64,000 nucleotides of DNA, taken from Hypomesus transpacificus. Taxonomy: Eukaryota > Chordata > Actinopteri > Osmeriformes > Osmeridae. A model generated the notes under the pieces. It searched no databases and was not told where the DNA came from. It worked only from the letters and a program-made list of their open reading frames with translations. Made by a program: the position numbers and the translations under genes. Shown piece after piece: positions 48,701 to 59,028 of this stretch (position 1 is the stretch's first letter; every line of letters starts with the position of its first letter). The DNA lies in assembly GCF_021917145.1 (NCBI RefSeq), contig NC_061064.1, positions 512,785 to 576,784 on the forward strand. Direction: 5' to 3'.

Positions 48701-49518
48701 CCCCCATTTTGCGAACGACATCGGGAGCAGGGCCAATGAAGCGAACCCCTGCATCCACACACGTCTGGGCGAAGTCCGACCGCTCAGACAGGAAGCCGTA
48801 GCCAGGATGGATGGCGTCCACATCGTTCTCCTGGAGGTTATAAAAAAAACAGGAAAATACACAATGGTTGCTTTACCAATAAATTAAAAAAAACACACAC
48901 AAAGACGTAGCTTCATTCCTTACAAACAAACCCCCACCCGAAAAAAAAAAAACGTAATCAAGTATAGAAGAATCAAGCTCACTGACCTTGGCCACTTTGA
49001 TGATGTCTGGGATGTGGAGGTAAGCTGCCACAGGTGCCATGCCCTTCCCTATGAGATAGGCCTCGTCTGCCTTCTGCCGGTGCATCTGGCCCGTGTCCTG
49101 CTCAGAGTACACCGCCACCGTGCGGATCCCCAGCTCAGTGCACGCCCGGAACACACGAATAGCGATTTCACCTGAGGGCGACGTTAAATGCTCTTGATCA
49201 GCCAACAAATGGGTGTGTTAAGGGACTACTTAGAAGAAGAGCATGGTTTATGGGTCTTACAGGACAGAGGGAAAAGTACTTAGTGACTAAGTGATTTAAA
49301 AAGTAACAGGGGACAAGAAACATCTCCATGCACAGAGGGTCCCTAGTAAAGGGTACTCCAGTGGTTGCAGTACCTCGGTTAGCCACCATGACCTTCTTGA
49401 TGGGTTTGTATTGAAGCGCCGGGGGGGCGCTGTGGGTGCAGCGGGACAGGAAGCATGCTCGGCGCACGGCCAGCAGCCCCACAGCTGAGCCACGCATGCT
49501 TCCAACCTGCAGTATCAT
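7950..49518 (-). CDS. pc: Pyruvate carboxylase, mitochondrial (19 coding exons seen, one missing)
   Basis: Biotin enzyme converting pyruvate, bicarbonate and ATP to oxaloacetate in the mitochondrial matrix (anaplerosis, gluconeogenesis, lipogenesis). Coding exons in transcript order: 49518-49374, 49171-48987, 48830-48665, 48034-47889, 47753-47636, 47017-46866, 41664-41546, 37240-37078, [missing], 19185-19041, 18553-18464, 18199-17978, 16877-16721, 15797-15557, 15167-14918, 11733-11489, 10625-10446, 9097-8849, 8569-8429, 8201-7950. All junctions are GT/AG and in phase. The exons give 398 + 723 residues; human PC has 1178, so about 60 residues are absent, corresponding to one phase-0 exon between 37078 and 19185. 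The ATG at 49518 sits exactly at a splice acceptor and begins a Ser/Arg/Ala-rich mitochondrial presequence before [16 protein letters not shown]. Both teleost pcx paralogues are possible; I cannot tell which this is. Confidence 0.97.
9785..9848. repeat. Three tandem ~23-bp copies in a pc intron
   Basis: The unit contains 'atgacctcataaaaggtaca' and is repeated three times with small differences, inside the intron between pc exons 10625-10446 and 9097-8849. Confidence 0.7.
10322..10445. repeat. Degenerate 'gcttgttagc' repeat next to a pc exon
   Basis: Words such as 'ttagc', 'gcttgttagc' and 'ttagcgtggctta' recur at irregular spacing right up to the donor side of pc exon 10625-10446. The array is imperfect. 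Confidence 0.55.
12436..12975. repeat. Intronic duplicated block, copy 1 (pairs with 16040-16390)
   Basis: Shares ordered blocks with 16040-16390: 'cataatcaagatgaatcc', 'gagtgggaaaggattacaaa', 'ggtagtacctgggtaccaag', 'attctgctgga', 'gcagtgaaataaca'-like, and 'ttccattttgtccaaac'-like. This copy is longer, with extra sequence near 12650-12790. It lies in the pc intron between exons 15167-14918 and 11733-11489. Confidence 0.75.
14141..14350. repeat. (CT)n / CTCCATCT low-complexity tract
   Basis: Nearly pure CT-rich sequence with embedded 'ccatctctctct' words, in a pc intron. Open frames over it on both strands are serine/leucine or arginine/glutamate low-complexity artefacts. Confidence 0.9.
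14797..14893. repeat. Short tandem duplication (~39 bp, 2.5 copies) beside a pc exon
   Basis: 'agctcccctgtgtttcgatt' followed by 'ggtcctca' and 'gtagaagctc'-like sequence is repeated immediately 3' (in gene sense) of the pc exon 15167-14918. Confidence 0.75.
15413..15499. repeat. Three ~30-bp copies carrying decoy donor sites
   Basis: Three copies of 'tggtcctaccttgaaccag' plus 'cactgtctg' lie 60-125 nt downstream (gene sense) of the true donor of pc exon 15797-15557. On the minus strand each copy of the core reads CAAG/GTAGGA, a good 5' splice-site match. Confidence 0.75.
15915..15950. repeat. (TA)n microsatellite
   Basis: An uninterrupted alternating TA run of about 18 units in the pc intron upstream (gene sense) of exon 15797-15557. 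Confidence 0.95.
16040..16390. repeat. Intronic duplicated block, copy 2 (pairs with 12436-12975)
   Basis: The second copy of the block at 12436-12975, in the same orientation and about 3.5 kb away, within the pc intron between exons 16877-16721 and 15797-15557. The best-preserved core in both copies is the 'gtacctgggtaccaaggcaa' segment. Confidence 0.75.
16572..16645 (+). mobile_element. Degraded tRNA-derived SINE fragment
   Basis: Retains a B-box-like 'ggttcaaatcc' and, downstream, 'gtgtccctttgggcaaagca', which matches the 'gtgtccttgggcaaggcact' central segment of the fuller copies at 42513 and 58285. The head is decayed and the tail missing. Confidence 0.55.
18326..18400 (+). repeat. Dispersed repeat shared with 34812-34885
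   Basis: 'ggtctgtatttaccaggcac' followed by 'catctcag' and 'gcgcaac'-like words recurs in the same orientation at 34812. It is probably an interspersed element fragment; I cannot name the family. Confidence 0.5.
19200..22250. other. Large pc intron, no coding exon seen
   Basis: Contains a (GA)n run at 19682-19718, a purine-rich tract at 19200-19290, a C-run at 21811-21828 and otherwise unique sequence. I looked for the missing pc BC-domain exon (a motif such as SPHYDSLLVK on the minus strand) and did not see it here. Confidence 0.5.
22250..22986 (+). promoter_or_regulatory. lrfn4: Possible lrfn4 promoter / non-coding first exon
   Basis: A GC- and purine-rich, CpG-containing island about 2.2 kb upstream of the lrfn4 coding exon, ending near an AA/GTAAGTTG donor at 22986/22987. 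The coding exon starts at a clear acceptor (CTCCACAG at 25161-25168), so an upstream leader exon must exist, and this is the best candidate. Position is inference from composition and splice signals only. Confidence 0.35.
23165..23245 (-). CDS. Candidate orphan exon encoding one hydrophobic segment
   Basis: A minus-strand segment of about 77 nt with a strong pyrimidine-rich acceptor (TTATCCTTTTCAG) and consensus donor (CTAG/GTGAGT). It reads [20 protein letters not shown] then VLLL, a plausible transmembrane helix. It lies in the pc intron, upstream of lrfn4 on the other strand. I recognise no family; chance is possible for so short a segment. Confidence 0.25.
23839..24330. repeat. CA-rich compound satellite
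   Basis: A long CA microsatellite converted into a higher-order array: (CA)n blocks alternate with 'ctaaaaccacacgcaccacc' about eight times, then degrade into 'cctcaccacac' and 'agatcacacaca' variants. No coding content. Confidence 0.9.
24331..25168. other. Intron upstream of lrfn4 coding exon
   Basis: Short CA runs at about 24690-24740 and otherwise unremarkable sequence, ending in a pyrimidine-poor but usable acceptor CTCCACAG. I see no exon. Confidence 0.5.
25173..25199 (+). promoter_or_regulatory. Eight-codon uORF overlapping the lrfn4 start
   Basis: The first ATG after the splice acceptor opens a short frame, MNNRFNNA then TAA. Its stop overlaps the lrfn4 ATG at 25192 (ATGCCTAA). This favours either termination-reinitiation or leaky scanning to the downstream ATG at 25345. 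Confidence 0.7.
25192..30489 (+). CDS. lrfn4: Leucine-rich repeat and fibronectin type III protein 4 (SALM3)
   Basis: Synaptic adhesion-like molecule at the postsynaptic membrane, type I single-pass. Coding exons are 25192-26822 and 29391-30489 (donor CAG/GTAAGC, acceptor CTGCTAG), giving 909 residues; human LRFN4 has 635. Order: proline-rich N-terminus (1-45), hydrophobic signal (46-68), Cys-rich LRR N-cap (CPVHCVC), about six LRRs (112-290), LRR C-cap ([11 protein letters not shown]), Ig I-set domain (345-432, [10 protein letters not shown]), FN3 domain split by the intron, TM helix (607-632), long cytoplasmic tail ending EESVV, a class I PDZ ligand that should bind PSD-95-type proteins. 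Met52 at 25345 has the better Kozak context (GGCCATGG) and sits inside the signal segment, so the true start may be there. The gene is nested antisense in a pc intron, as I recall for human LRFN4/PC. The paralogues LRFN1/2/5 are less likely, given the location and the GCYGYA-like tail motif. Confidence 0.95.
26925..26990 (-). mobile_element. tRNA-like SINE remnant
   Basis: On the minus strand, 'gattgccggttcaaatcccc' contains a clear RNA polymerase III B-box (GGTTCAAATCC) with tRNA-like flanks. No A-box of comparable quality is visible, so this is a remnant and not a functional tRNA. Confidence 0.4.
27767..27794 (+). repeat. Poly-G run in lrfn4 intron
   Basis: About 28 consecutive G following a purine-rich stretch (27710-27766). 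Its length in the assembly may be unreliable, because homopolymers are error-prone. Confidence 0.85.
28532..28936. repeat. ~23-bp minisatellite with opposing GTCT run
   Basis: About 15 copies of a unit built on 'aggcctggcagacagacagt' (variants 'aaatgcctgg', 'aaagcctgg') fill 28574-28936. They are preceded at 28532-28551 by (GTCT)n, which is the reverse complement of the CAGACAGACAG part of the unit. The array is followed at once by a poly-G run. Confidence 0.9.
30490..30887 (+). other. lrfn4: lrfn4 3' UTR with poly(A) signal, cut by the gap
   Basis: Sequence downstream of the lrfn4 TGA (30487-30489). An AATAAA hexamer at 30872-30877 is suitably placed for cleavage just before or within the N gap. 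No further coding frame is convincing. Confidence 0.6.
30888..31387. other. Assembly gap (500 N)
   Basis: Exactly 500 unknown bases, a round number typical of a scaffold spacer of undetermined true size. It lies in the interval that should contain the missing pc exon. Confidence 0.99.
31388..33231. other. pc intron, purine-rich then unique
   Basis: 31430-32080 is strongly GA-rich (a (GA)n tract at about 31786-31806). The rest is ordinary AT-rich sequence. The long minus-strand frame that spans the N gap is an artefact of reading through N. No pc exon seen. Confidence 0.5.
33232..33327 (-). CDS. Candidate terminal exon of an unidentified gene
   Basis: Minus-strand 96 nt with a good acceptor (ACCTTTCCCAG) and a frame that reads [20 protein letters not shown] then [11 protein letters not shown] and stops with TGA at 33234-33232. 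Third positions are mostly G/C, unlike the surrounding AT-rich intron, which suggests real coding sequence. It lies in the pc intron between exon 37240-37078 and the missing exon, on the same strand as pc. I recognise no family. Confidence 0.35.
   Translation of the reverse strand, partial: SPSLQFHSMENILSLSHRQQLLVTSDGHNQL
33606..33645. repeat. 'agaggagcac' short tandem repeat
   Basis: Three to four copies of a 10-bp unit just upstream of the 31-bp minisatellite. Confidence 0.8.
33708..34395. repeat. 31-bp minisatellite, ~22 copies
   Basis: A highly homogeneous array of 'cacactgcctgtctagagca' plus 'gggcaccagca'. The main variant is a single C/T change (gtctag versus gtttag). Homogeneity implies recent expansion or gene conversion. 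Located in a pc intron. Confidence 0.95.
34683..34730 (-). mobile_element. SINE/LINE-tail fragment
   Basis: 'agcacttttatccaaagcga' is the reverse complement of the widespread fish retroposon tail 'tcgctttggataaaagcgtc'. Only the tail is recognisable. Confidence 0.5.
34812..34885 (+). repeat. Dispersed repeat shared with 18326-18400
   Basis: Contains 'ggtctgtatttaacaggcac' and 'atcacatctcagct', matching the copy at 18326 over about 70 bp with gaps, in the same orientation. Confidence 0.5.
35156..35310 (-). CDS. Candidate orphan exon encoding a membrane segment
   Basis: Minus-strand 155-nt segment with an acceptor (AGACGTGCAG) at 35311 and a donor-like GGCAG/GTAGTC at 35156. It reads [20 protein letters not shown] then [20 protein letters not shown] then [11 protein letters not shown]. 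Most third positions across the hydrophobic stretch are G or C, which stands out from the AT-rich intron and argues for a genuine coding exon with one transmembrane helix. It does not join in phase with the candidate terminal exon at 33232-33327, so if both belong to one gene an exon or junction is missing. The family is unknown to me. Confidence 0.4.
36501..36580. repeat. 'gaggcagaca' x8 tandem repeat
   Basis: Eight contiguous 10-bp units, one with a C-to-T change. Confidence 0.97.
36665..36704 (+). repeat. Poly-G run (~40)
   Basis: Forty consecutive G in the pc intron just downstream (gene sense) of exon 37240-37078. Strong G-quadruplex potential; exact length is doubtful. Confidence 0.9.
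37078..49518 (-). CDS. pc: PC biotin carboxylase (ATP-grasp) exons 1-8
   Basis: The eight upstream coding exons carry the N-terminal biotin carboxylase half-reaction, ATP-dependent carboxylation of biotin. Visible landmarks in order are [19 protein letters not shown] (N-terminal BC fold), [14 protein letters not shown], the glycine-rich ATP lid [48 protein letters not shown], and the catalytic [18 protein letters not shown]. The block ends with [19 protein letters not shown]. The C-terminal part of the BC domain is incomplete because the next exon is not present in the assembled bases. Introns in this block are long (up to about 5.2 kb) and hold the 44-bp and 31-bp minisatellites. Confidence 0.95.
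37241..41545. other. pc intron without recognised exons
   Basis: Contains a GT microsatellite (about 38663-38686), a C-run (38031-38043) and the 41-bp triplicate at 40363-40486. Open frames here lack codon bias or splice context. Confidence 0.5.
40363..40486. repeat. ~41-bp tandem triplicate
   Basis: Three near-identical copies of 'cacacacttactgacgtgtc' followed by 'cactgaagacattct'. The third has 'gacgcg' in place of 'gacgtg'. Confidence 0.85.
42513..42706 (+). mobile_element. tRNA-derived SINE, nearly complete
   Basis: The head 'gtcagatggctgagcggtga' resembles a leucine-type tRNA (A-box region), followed by a B-box-like 'ggatcgattcc', a middle 'acgttgtgtccttgggcaag', and a tail 'ctggataagagcgtctgcta' plus 'aatgactaaatgtaaat', typical of fish SINEs that borrow a LINE 3' end. 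Same family as 58285-58468. No target-site duplication was identified with confidence. Confidence 0.85.
45062..45458. repeat. 44-bp minisatellite, ~9 copies
   Basis: A tandem array of 'gcccagcagcgtccctgaga' plus 'cccagggtggacacatggacctgg', very homogeneous. The unit is not a multiple of three yet contains no stop in any minus-strand frame, so three long overlapping open frames (up to 239 codons) appear. These are artefacts. Confidence 0.95.
46676..46742 (+). mobile_element. SINE/LINE-tail fragment
   Basis: 'gcaagtcgctttggattt' and 'gacgtctgcaaaatgaataa' match a diverged copy of the fish retroposon tail. Confidence 0.5.
47027..47085. repeat. ~21-bp 'gggacaaagaggatggagca' x3
   Basis: Three copies immediately upstream (gene sense) of the acceptor of pc exon 47017-46866. 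Confidence 0.75.
48081..48480. repeat. 31-bp minisatellite, ~13 copies
   Basis: 'ggccccactggacacgtcag' plus 'cagtggaacgt', with C/T and A/G variants at single positions, in the 630-nt pc intron between exons 48830-48665 and 48034-47889. It fills most of that intron. All three plus-strand frames stay open, giving spurious repetitive proteins. Confidence 0.95.
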
Positions 49519-52500
49519 CTGGGGGAGGTCAAGAAGAAGAAGAGTCAAGAAAACAACAGTTACTCATTGTGGTCAAGAAGCAGAGCACAGTCAATCCTTA
49601 ACTACTGATCTAGCAAGGAGTCTCTGGAGGAAAAGTCATACTTATAGCAAGACTGGGCATACTGTGGTTGGTTGACTATTTCTGAGTTTAAGTCATGCCT
49701 TGGGTGTAGGGTAAAATAACCTTGTATGGAAGGGTTTGCACACCTGGTACTACTAATTAGATGATTCATGTTTGTGATAATTGCGTATGAGCAATACATC
49801 TCTGAAAGTTACCACAAACATGATTCCGCATGTCAAACAGATGTGCTGGATTAGGGTTAGACTGAGAAGCTACAGGTCTTAAGGAAATGGGTGGGGCTGC
49901 CCCATGTTCTGATATGAGGAAGTAATAGAAGAATGAGACTTGCTTAGGCCTATGGAACAGTAGCCTTAAAATATTAAATTATTAATTAGGAAAAGCCCTG
50001 CACATCCAGAAACACCCAGACAAGATAAGGGTTGGGCTACTGCCATTAGACCTTGCTACTGGGGGAGATGAGTTACAGAAAGACCTGCGTTACAAAACAT
50101 TAAGATCTAGTAATTATTATATATTATACTCTGGTAATATGACAACATCCACATCAGTTTTAGAAATCTAAAACAGGACAAAAAGAAAGAAGAAAAGAAA
50201 ACAGTTTCCCATCTGAACAAACAGTCAACAGTGTTCCAACACAGCATGGGGTCCCAGACAGTCAAAGGGCAGGACACATTCCAATCCTCAGGGCTGTAAC
50301 CCAAAGAAAGAAGGCCTGGGAAATGATTTTGCCTCAAAATAAAAGGAATCGTTCAAAGGATCAAAGGGCATGAGACAGTCGAACATCAACAAGTAACTTA
50401 ATACATTAAATGTAGGCCAGATGATAGATATAATGCCCTACTGACCTCCTGGCACTAGATCTCATCTACAATAAAATCTCAAAACTATTCTGAGCATCCA
50501 ACGTGCTAGTTTATGCTTGTGACTAGCATTACACAATACCAGCTCCCACACAGAACATACCATCCCATGACGACGAATAAAGACAATGACAATACACCAG
50601 TATTGTACGACTAGCAGCATTAGTTCTACAAAAAACGAGGTCAAGTTGATCACATGGCCGACACAAAGGAAGAAGGGTCAGTAAGCTTCGAAAGACCCTT
50701 CAAGTTCAACGTATCAAATCCAAAAGTCAAGCTTCCAAGTCCTCTAAACCCACTTTTTCTGAATGCAGGAGACATTTTAGATACCTTTGGTTCAGTAGTG
50801 GCGATGCCGTACGGATATTCAGGCTTAATGAAACAATACAGGAACCCAAACCACAGCAGCACTGAATACCATGTTGTCGAAATCAAACAAAAACAGCTTA
50901 AACTAAACCAAAAAGAATTGCACAAGTTAGTGAGTGAACACTAGAGGTTTAAAGGTCATAAAAACACTGAGGGTGAAGGGCATTTGGCAGCAGTCCACAA
51001 CTGACGCTGCTAACTAGCTGAGGGGCCTATAGATTTAATCAAATAACAAATATTGTCCAACTCAACATCAAAACTAAACTTATCTGACCACGAAAGATCT
51101 GACTACGAAAGATCTGACTATCCAAGATAAAAAATGAGGTATGGCAAATAATATCTGACTAGCAATTGTCAAAGGTGCAACCTGAACAATGACCCCATGT
51201 CTAATAAAATGGATGGATTATTTAAATAAATCAAATTAGTTGTGAAATGGTTGTGAAACTGAGGTAAAGGAACATGCTTTGTTGTCTCTGCCACAAGTTA
51301 ATTGGTAAACGATTACACCTGTTTTACTACTATACCATTGTTTTGGTGTTCTAAAACCTTTAGGCCTGACTAGTTTCAGACAGATAAGGAGTTGTAGGTC
51401 TTGGTTTATTGAGTGCTCAAGAAATAAACTGACCTTGTATGATTTATGAGTACAACCTAGGCTTTGTTCTGCCTTGACATAGATTAGGAAGTGTTACATT
51501 AGGAGGGAATTTTAAGGGCACGTGAGGGATTATTTTAAATAATTGTTGTAGCAGGTTGAACAACTAACATTGTCAGTTTCGTATTATTTTCAACAATAAC
51601 ACAAACCATTATGAACGTAAATTCCCTTTAATGTTCCGATGAGAGTATTCTCTGTAGTAAATTTAAGTTACTAATTCAAAGCGAAATATGAGCGCCTTTG
51701 TAACTATTTGGGTTTGTTGTCAAAAGCAACAGTGTACATATATGAACACTGAAGTAAGAGGCAACTGTAAACACACCTTCTCACTGGTGCAGAAGATTGA
51801 TGTGAGGATAAAAACCCAGCTCAGCCGCATCACTTTACAGTTGTTCTATATAATTGCATACTAGAGACAATGACAACATCGACCATTGATCCTCTAAAAT
51901 CACATTGGTGACGTCTTGAAAGGAAAACTGGCTCAGCCGGTTTCTACAGCAACCCCTGCTCATTGTAAAAATCCCAAACCAAGAAAGTTTTTAGTAGCAT
52001 ATAAAAATACCCAGTTCTCTAGCCACCTATTCTCAAATAAAATGTTACCAGTCACAAGTCTAAATAAAAAAATAAAAAAACAAAAGCTTATGAAGAGCAA
52101 ACAATTAATGAAAGCTATCCAACAATTTGCTTGATTTGATCTGGTAGTCTACAAATGTCTAGCTACGTTGCTGGTTAGCTAGAGCTAGCTTTGGCTAAGT
52201 TACTCAAACATTTTCTAATAGCAAAGAAGTAGTCTAGCCTAGGCCTATGCGCTTTCAAAATTCAGCTTTCGTGACAACTTCATCACTGTCAACTAACGCC
52301 ATTCATCCAACTAACGTCAGTTATACAATTATGTGCAATGCAAACGCCATTCATCATGGGATGAATGACCCAAGTTAGACTAGCTCAGTCAGGTCTTGCT
52401 AACTGGATGGCTACCATTTACAAGCGTTGCTATCTGGACAGCACCACATTCTAGATGCAGCAGTCCAAAATGGTGGGATGTGCATATCACAGCAACGGTT

Positions 52501-52561
52501 GTTGGCTTACACTACATTACTAGTGATGTCGTATTTATTAGTGCATGTGTAACGCACTTAC
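49519..52561 (-). other. pc: pc intron 1
   Basis: Runs between the non-coding first exon and the ATG exon. A 96-codon plus-strand frame at 50654-50944 has no recognisable domain and AT-rich codon use. No other feature found. Confidence 0.55.
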
Positions 52562-52760
52562 CTTTACAGTGAGTCGTGTCAAAAGCCTGGTAAGCCGATT
52601 CAGACAGCAATAATGTCTTGAGTTGATGAGGTGAAAAAGTCAACCAAGCAGCACGTAGCTCGCGATGGGTTGCTGTCTGGCTTTTTAACTAGTATTGTGC
52701 CCTAATCAGACCTTAGCCTTCACCTGGCTGCACGTGGTTTAAAAGTTATATTTGGTCTGC
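52562..52760 (-). promoter_or_regulatory. pc: Probable pc non-coding first exon and promoter
   Basis: The minus strand has a near-perfect donor TAAAG/GTAAGTGCG at 52562. The pc ATG lies exactly at an acceptor 3 kb downstream, so a leader exon is required. A CACGTG E-box occurs at 52731-52736. Start site and E-box function are inferred. Confidence 0.45.
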
Positions 52761-53526
52761 AGAACCAAAACGACTATCATGGTGGAGACTTCACTTGGCT
52801 TATCTATGAAAACCCGGTTATGGATATCAGTACGGCCCGGATCTGTGGAGCGTTCCGTGCAAGGCGTAAATCAGTATTCAAGCTCCCACAACGGCGTCCG
52901 CTCCAGTACCCGGGTATATAAAACGTTCGCTCCTACTTTGCGGCTACTGAGTATGCATGTTTCGTAAATAAGAGGCAGCCAGAATCGACCACATGGGCGG
53001 ATATAGCATTTGTCTCATTCTCCACGACAGAACTGTTGTGTCGAGAATCCGGCAGACCCCGGAATCCATGCAGGGTTGTGTATCTCTGGCCAATGGTTTT
53101 TGTGGAGAAGGGTAGAAATAATTGTTAAATTATTAACTTGTGTACTGTGTGCTGACAGTTCACATGAATCAAGTGTTACAAAGACATCATCAGCATTCAC
53201 ACCATAAACCTAGTGGCTCGTTCATAAGGTGTCCATTTCATTTATATTTGTTCAAAATAAACATGATTTATTTGCACCCATGTATCGGCTTTTTAATTGA
53301 CATAAAAAATTGAAGATCCAAATGTTTGCATTTGTTTTTGGACGATCTCAAAATACTACTGTGATTTCTATGTTCTTCTGTCTTTAAGGGTCTAAAATGT
53401 ATCATCTCAATGAACCCTTCCTTGATAAATGACTGTGTATAAGTGAGGAATGATGAACGGCATGTCATCACTTGTAATTTGAAGACAAAGACAGGAGTCT
53501 TGGTATAGAAACACTGGTCAAAGAGT

Positions 53527-54728
53527 TTATTTAGCAAGAAAACTGACATGAGTTTAGCCAATGGAATGCATAATCTCTCATTCACCCAAACAATGTATGA
53601 CTTTACAGGGGAAGGGGGGGGGGGGGGAGGGAGAGAACAGGTAACTGGCAAAGTCTTCAAAAATGAAAAATTTCAGAACAGTAAAAAATAAAAGTCATAG
53701 GGAATGGGAGAAAGAATTCAAAATACATCAAAGTAAGAAGCCATCTAACTGAACATGCAGTATGGGGGTGCCAGAAGCGTAGGGCATCTTCGACACATTA
53801 GACCACAAGATTATTCACTAACACAAGTTAGGTACAAAACCACAAGCAGCACAATCTCAAAAAATCTTGGATTCAACCTTCCACCAGTAAGATGAGAAAT
53901 GTCCCTTTCTTTTTCGCAAGGATGCTTTTAAAACCACCAACGAGTTTGAAAATGGATCATGCGGTGAACGGATTGAGGTCTTTTTCACCACTTTGTGTGA
54001 AAACAGTCTGGGCAATTTCATGTTTAGAGGATAAACTGACAATCTCAAAACAATTAACTTGACTGATTGGTAAACTTGTGTATTAATTTAAATATTTTAT
54101 TATTGAATTGTAATACTTCCCACCAAGCTTTTAAATGACCATGTTATCATTACTAAAAATGTTTGTAAGTCAGTCAGGTTTTGAACAAATTTGCTTGGTA
54201 TAACCGTTTAAAAGAAACTTCATGTCAGAAATGACTTGCTTATCTGTCTTGAAATACAAACACTAAACATGTCTTTTATAATCCTGTCCTGGGCAGTTTA
54301 GAGCAAACATTTACAACAGTCTGTTGAAAGAGACTATGCAATGTTCTCAAGTGGTTGAGAAAGCACAATAGAAAATGGATGCAAGCAGATAAGCACAAAA
54401 ATCATTCCCAAAGAAATTAAGCATGCAATACTCTTGTCACACGTACATATATATGTATATATATGTATCAGCTTAAAATATTGTTCACTTGTTCCTCTTG
54501 ATTAAACGCATTAGAATCTGTATGCTCGTATGTTGTTAATGGAAAAAAACCTTGATGTACCTGAATCAAGCAAACACTGATGTAGGGGAGGGGCAGGAAG
54601 GGGAAAACAAATGCAAAGCGGAAAAAAAGAATATTAATTAGGAGGATGGTTGAATGCTTGTTGAGTGTTGACAGTGAGAGTGCTGCCCACTGTTTGGTCT
54701 CATGTGGTAAGTCCTTTCCTTTTCTGAT
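53527..54728 (-). other. Calmodulin 3' UTR with candidate poly(A) signal
   Basis: AT-rich sequence after the calmodulin stop. An AATAAA hexamer on the minus strand (TTTATT at about 53528-53533) is a reasonable end, giving a 3' UTR of about 1.2 kb; another lies near 53268. A G-run occurs at 53617-53627. Confidence 0.4.
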
Positions 54729-56912
<2,184 letters not shown>

Positions 56913-57130
56913 TTTAAGATGATGGTTAGTGTGTTTAGTAGATGTGTGCCGCTAAGAAATAATCGACTGTATGGATTTCTGATGCTCCGCCCGGCTCACA
57001 GGTCTTCCGCGCTTTGCGCCACTGCACCGATGTGCCTGATTTCTGGTATTACTCCGCTTTGACTTATGTCAAACGAGACACTGCACTCCCTAGCAACTGA
57101 ACTGTCTCCATGGTCGCCATTCGCCGACCT
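56913..57130 (-). promoter_or_regulatory. calm: Calmodulin 5' UTR and promoter region
   Basis: More GC-rich sequence upstream of the ATG, with GCGC/CCGGGC words near 56985-57015 and a 'gttgctagggag' motif near 57090. No TATA box is obvious. The transcription start is not determinable here. Confidence 0.4.
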
Positions 57131-58580
57131 AATGGGTAAAAAGAGAAATAATGAAACAGATTCTGTTGTCTATTTTTCTGTAGATAACGTCGATTAACAC
57201 AGTTATTTAGCATTATTTTTCAGTATGTGCGTTTGAAATACATTCACCTGTAATTTTATATGGATCCGCCAATATGCAAGTCTATTCTTTTTGGCATTGG
57301 CCTATGTCTTAATCTTAAGTTATATTTAATGTGTAGTATATTAAACCATATTCTCACAAATGGGTTCTTAAGGACTTGAAATAGAGAAACGGATGGTAGC
57401 GCATCAGCTGACCCGGTAAGCAGCACAAGATTGGTTTTCGGCCACCTGCAATGCGTCAGGGAGTCCTCTCGTGGTGGAGCGGCACGGACTATTTTAAAGC
57501 TACAGTAGCGTAAAGTGTAAAGAAGCGTACTGTATTGCAACGATCAGAGTAGCTACATTAAGGTCAACATTATTTTGAAACATATCTGCTTGTGTTCACT
57601 GTAAATTTGGGCACAAATGTGACTGTGTAGATTCTTGTTTGAAGCGTGGCCTGTAAGCCACCGACTAAATAGTTTTATGGGATTTTTGACATTGAAAAAG
57701 GCAAATAAAATCCCTCTTTCACTATACATACCAGTGTTACTCTCGTGAAAGTAGCATCGTCATGAAAAACATACCATGGTGTCAGAAAAGGCTATGGGTT
57801 TTCGTTTCACACAACTCCACTAAATCCTCCGCCAGTGGCCTACATGCGACCGCAATGTGGCAACCACGTGTTAGTCACACAAGCCACCTTAACATTCATT
57901 TAATAATATGGGATTTCACCGGTGCCAATCACTTGTTACTTATGTTTGGAATGCTGGTGTACTATGCTAGAGTAGCCTGTAAGTCTTTCACTATGTTTCA
58001 ACTACATACTTTTATATTCAATGCCGTGATTGTCATGGATTTTTACAGTGGGTTAGTTTATTTTCCCATTGACCTCTCTCACGTTTGAAACCTGTCCATA
58101 TAAAGCCTTATCACATTGAGGCAGTGTGCTATTATACATTGAGACAGTGCACTCTAGCACACCAGTAGCCCACTCTTAAATGTGTGGGTAATAAATTATT
58201 AAGATGTTTTAAAATAACCAGGAGTGACTGAGGTTCCATCCTGCATTATAGACGTGGATAAAGAATGACCTGAGACACCCGACAGTCAGGTGGCTGAGCG
58301 GTTAGGGAATCGGGCTAGTAATCTGAAGGTTACCAGTTCAATTCCCAGCCAAGCTAAAAGACGTTGTGTCCTTGGGCAAGGCACTTCACCCTACTTGCCT
58401 CAGGCAGAATGTCCCTGTACTTACTGTAAGTTGCTCTAGATAAGCTAAATGACTTAATGTAAATGTCACCGCCATTAAAGTGTGAAGTTAGTTGATAGCA
58501 ATGAGGTGAAGGTTGTCTTCATATCTTCGGAGATGGAGTAATATGCTCAATCCAGTCAAGAGTGAGTTTAAAATAAATGG
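57131..58580. other. Intergenic between calmodulin and slc3a2
   Basis: AT-rich. Contains a SINE copy at 58285 and an open frame at 57762-58088 (plus) without recognisable domain or codon bias. Confidence 0.5.
58285..58468 (+). mobile_element. tRNA-derived SINE, second copy
   Basis: The head 'cagtcaggtggctgagcggt', B-box-like 'ggttaccagttcaattcc', middle 'acgttgtgtccttgggcaag' and a shortened tail 'ctctagataagctaaatgac' align with the copy at 42513 throughout, except for a deletion in the tail. Confidence 0.85.
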
Positions 58581-58609
58581 CAAGACATCAGGTTTAAAGT
58601 GAATTTAGT

Positions 58610-59028
58610 TTTAATTCCCCTTATTTTTTTGTCATGCTTCTAGAGGGAATAACAGTAGCCTTTTTTTGTGGCTATTGTTGTCTGATGTACATATTTTAGT
58701 CACAAGGAGCAGTCTTTTTTTTGTAACATCAGAAAGGAGAGTTTTACCACAAGACACTGTAACAGCTTTAAAACATCTTCTAAAGAATATAAAAAGTCAA
58801 AACTTTTAAAAAGCTTCCCTCCCCAGCTAACATGGAATGTAATTTCAGTAACAGCACATTTCACATCTGTGTTCAAGTAACTAAAAATGCACGTGCTGAA
58901 AAAACAAAAAAACCAGCGCCAGTGTACGATCAATACAGTGCATCACTTGACATTTAAAATGTAACAGAATGCCCTAAAAACAGAAAACTAAAACACCATT
59001 AGACACAAATGACACCTCTTCTAGCCTT
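58610..59028 (-). other. slc3a2: Probable slc3a2 3' UTR
   Basis: AT-rich sequence after the slc3a2 stop. An ATTAAA hexamer (minus strand, about 58615-58610) is a candidate poly(A) signal. No other gene seen. Confidence 0.35.

Noticed and set aside
50654..50944. 96-codon plus-strand frame
   Set aside because: No domain, no splice context and AT-rich codons; length is within chance for a 64-kb window.
57762..58088. 108-codon plus-strand frame in the calm-slc3a2 interval
   Set aside because: No recognisable motif and codon use like the surrounding non-coding DNA.
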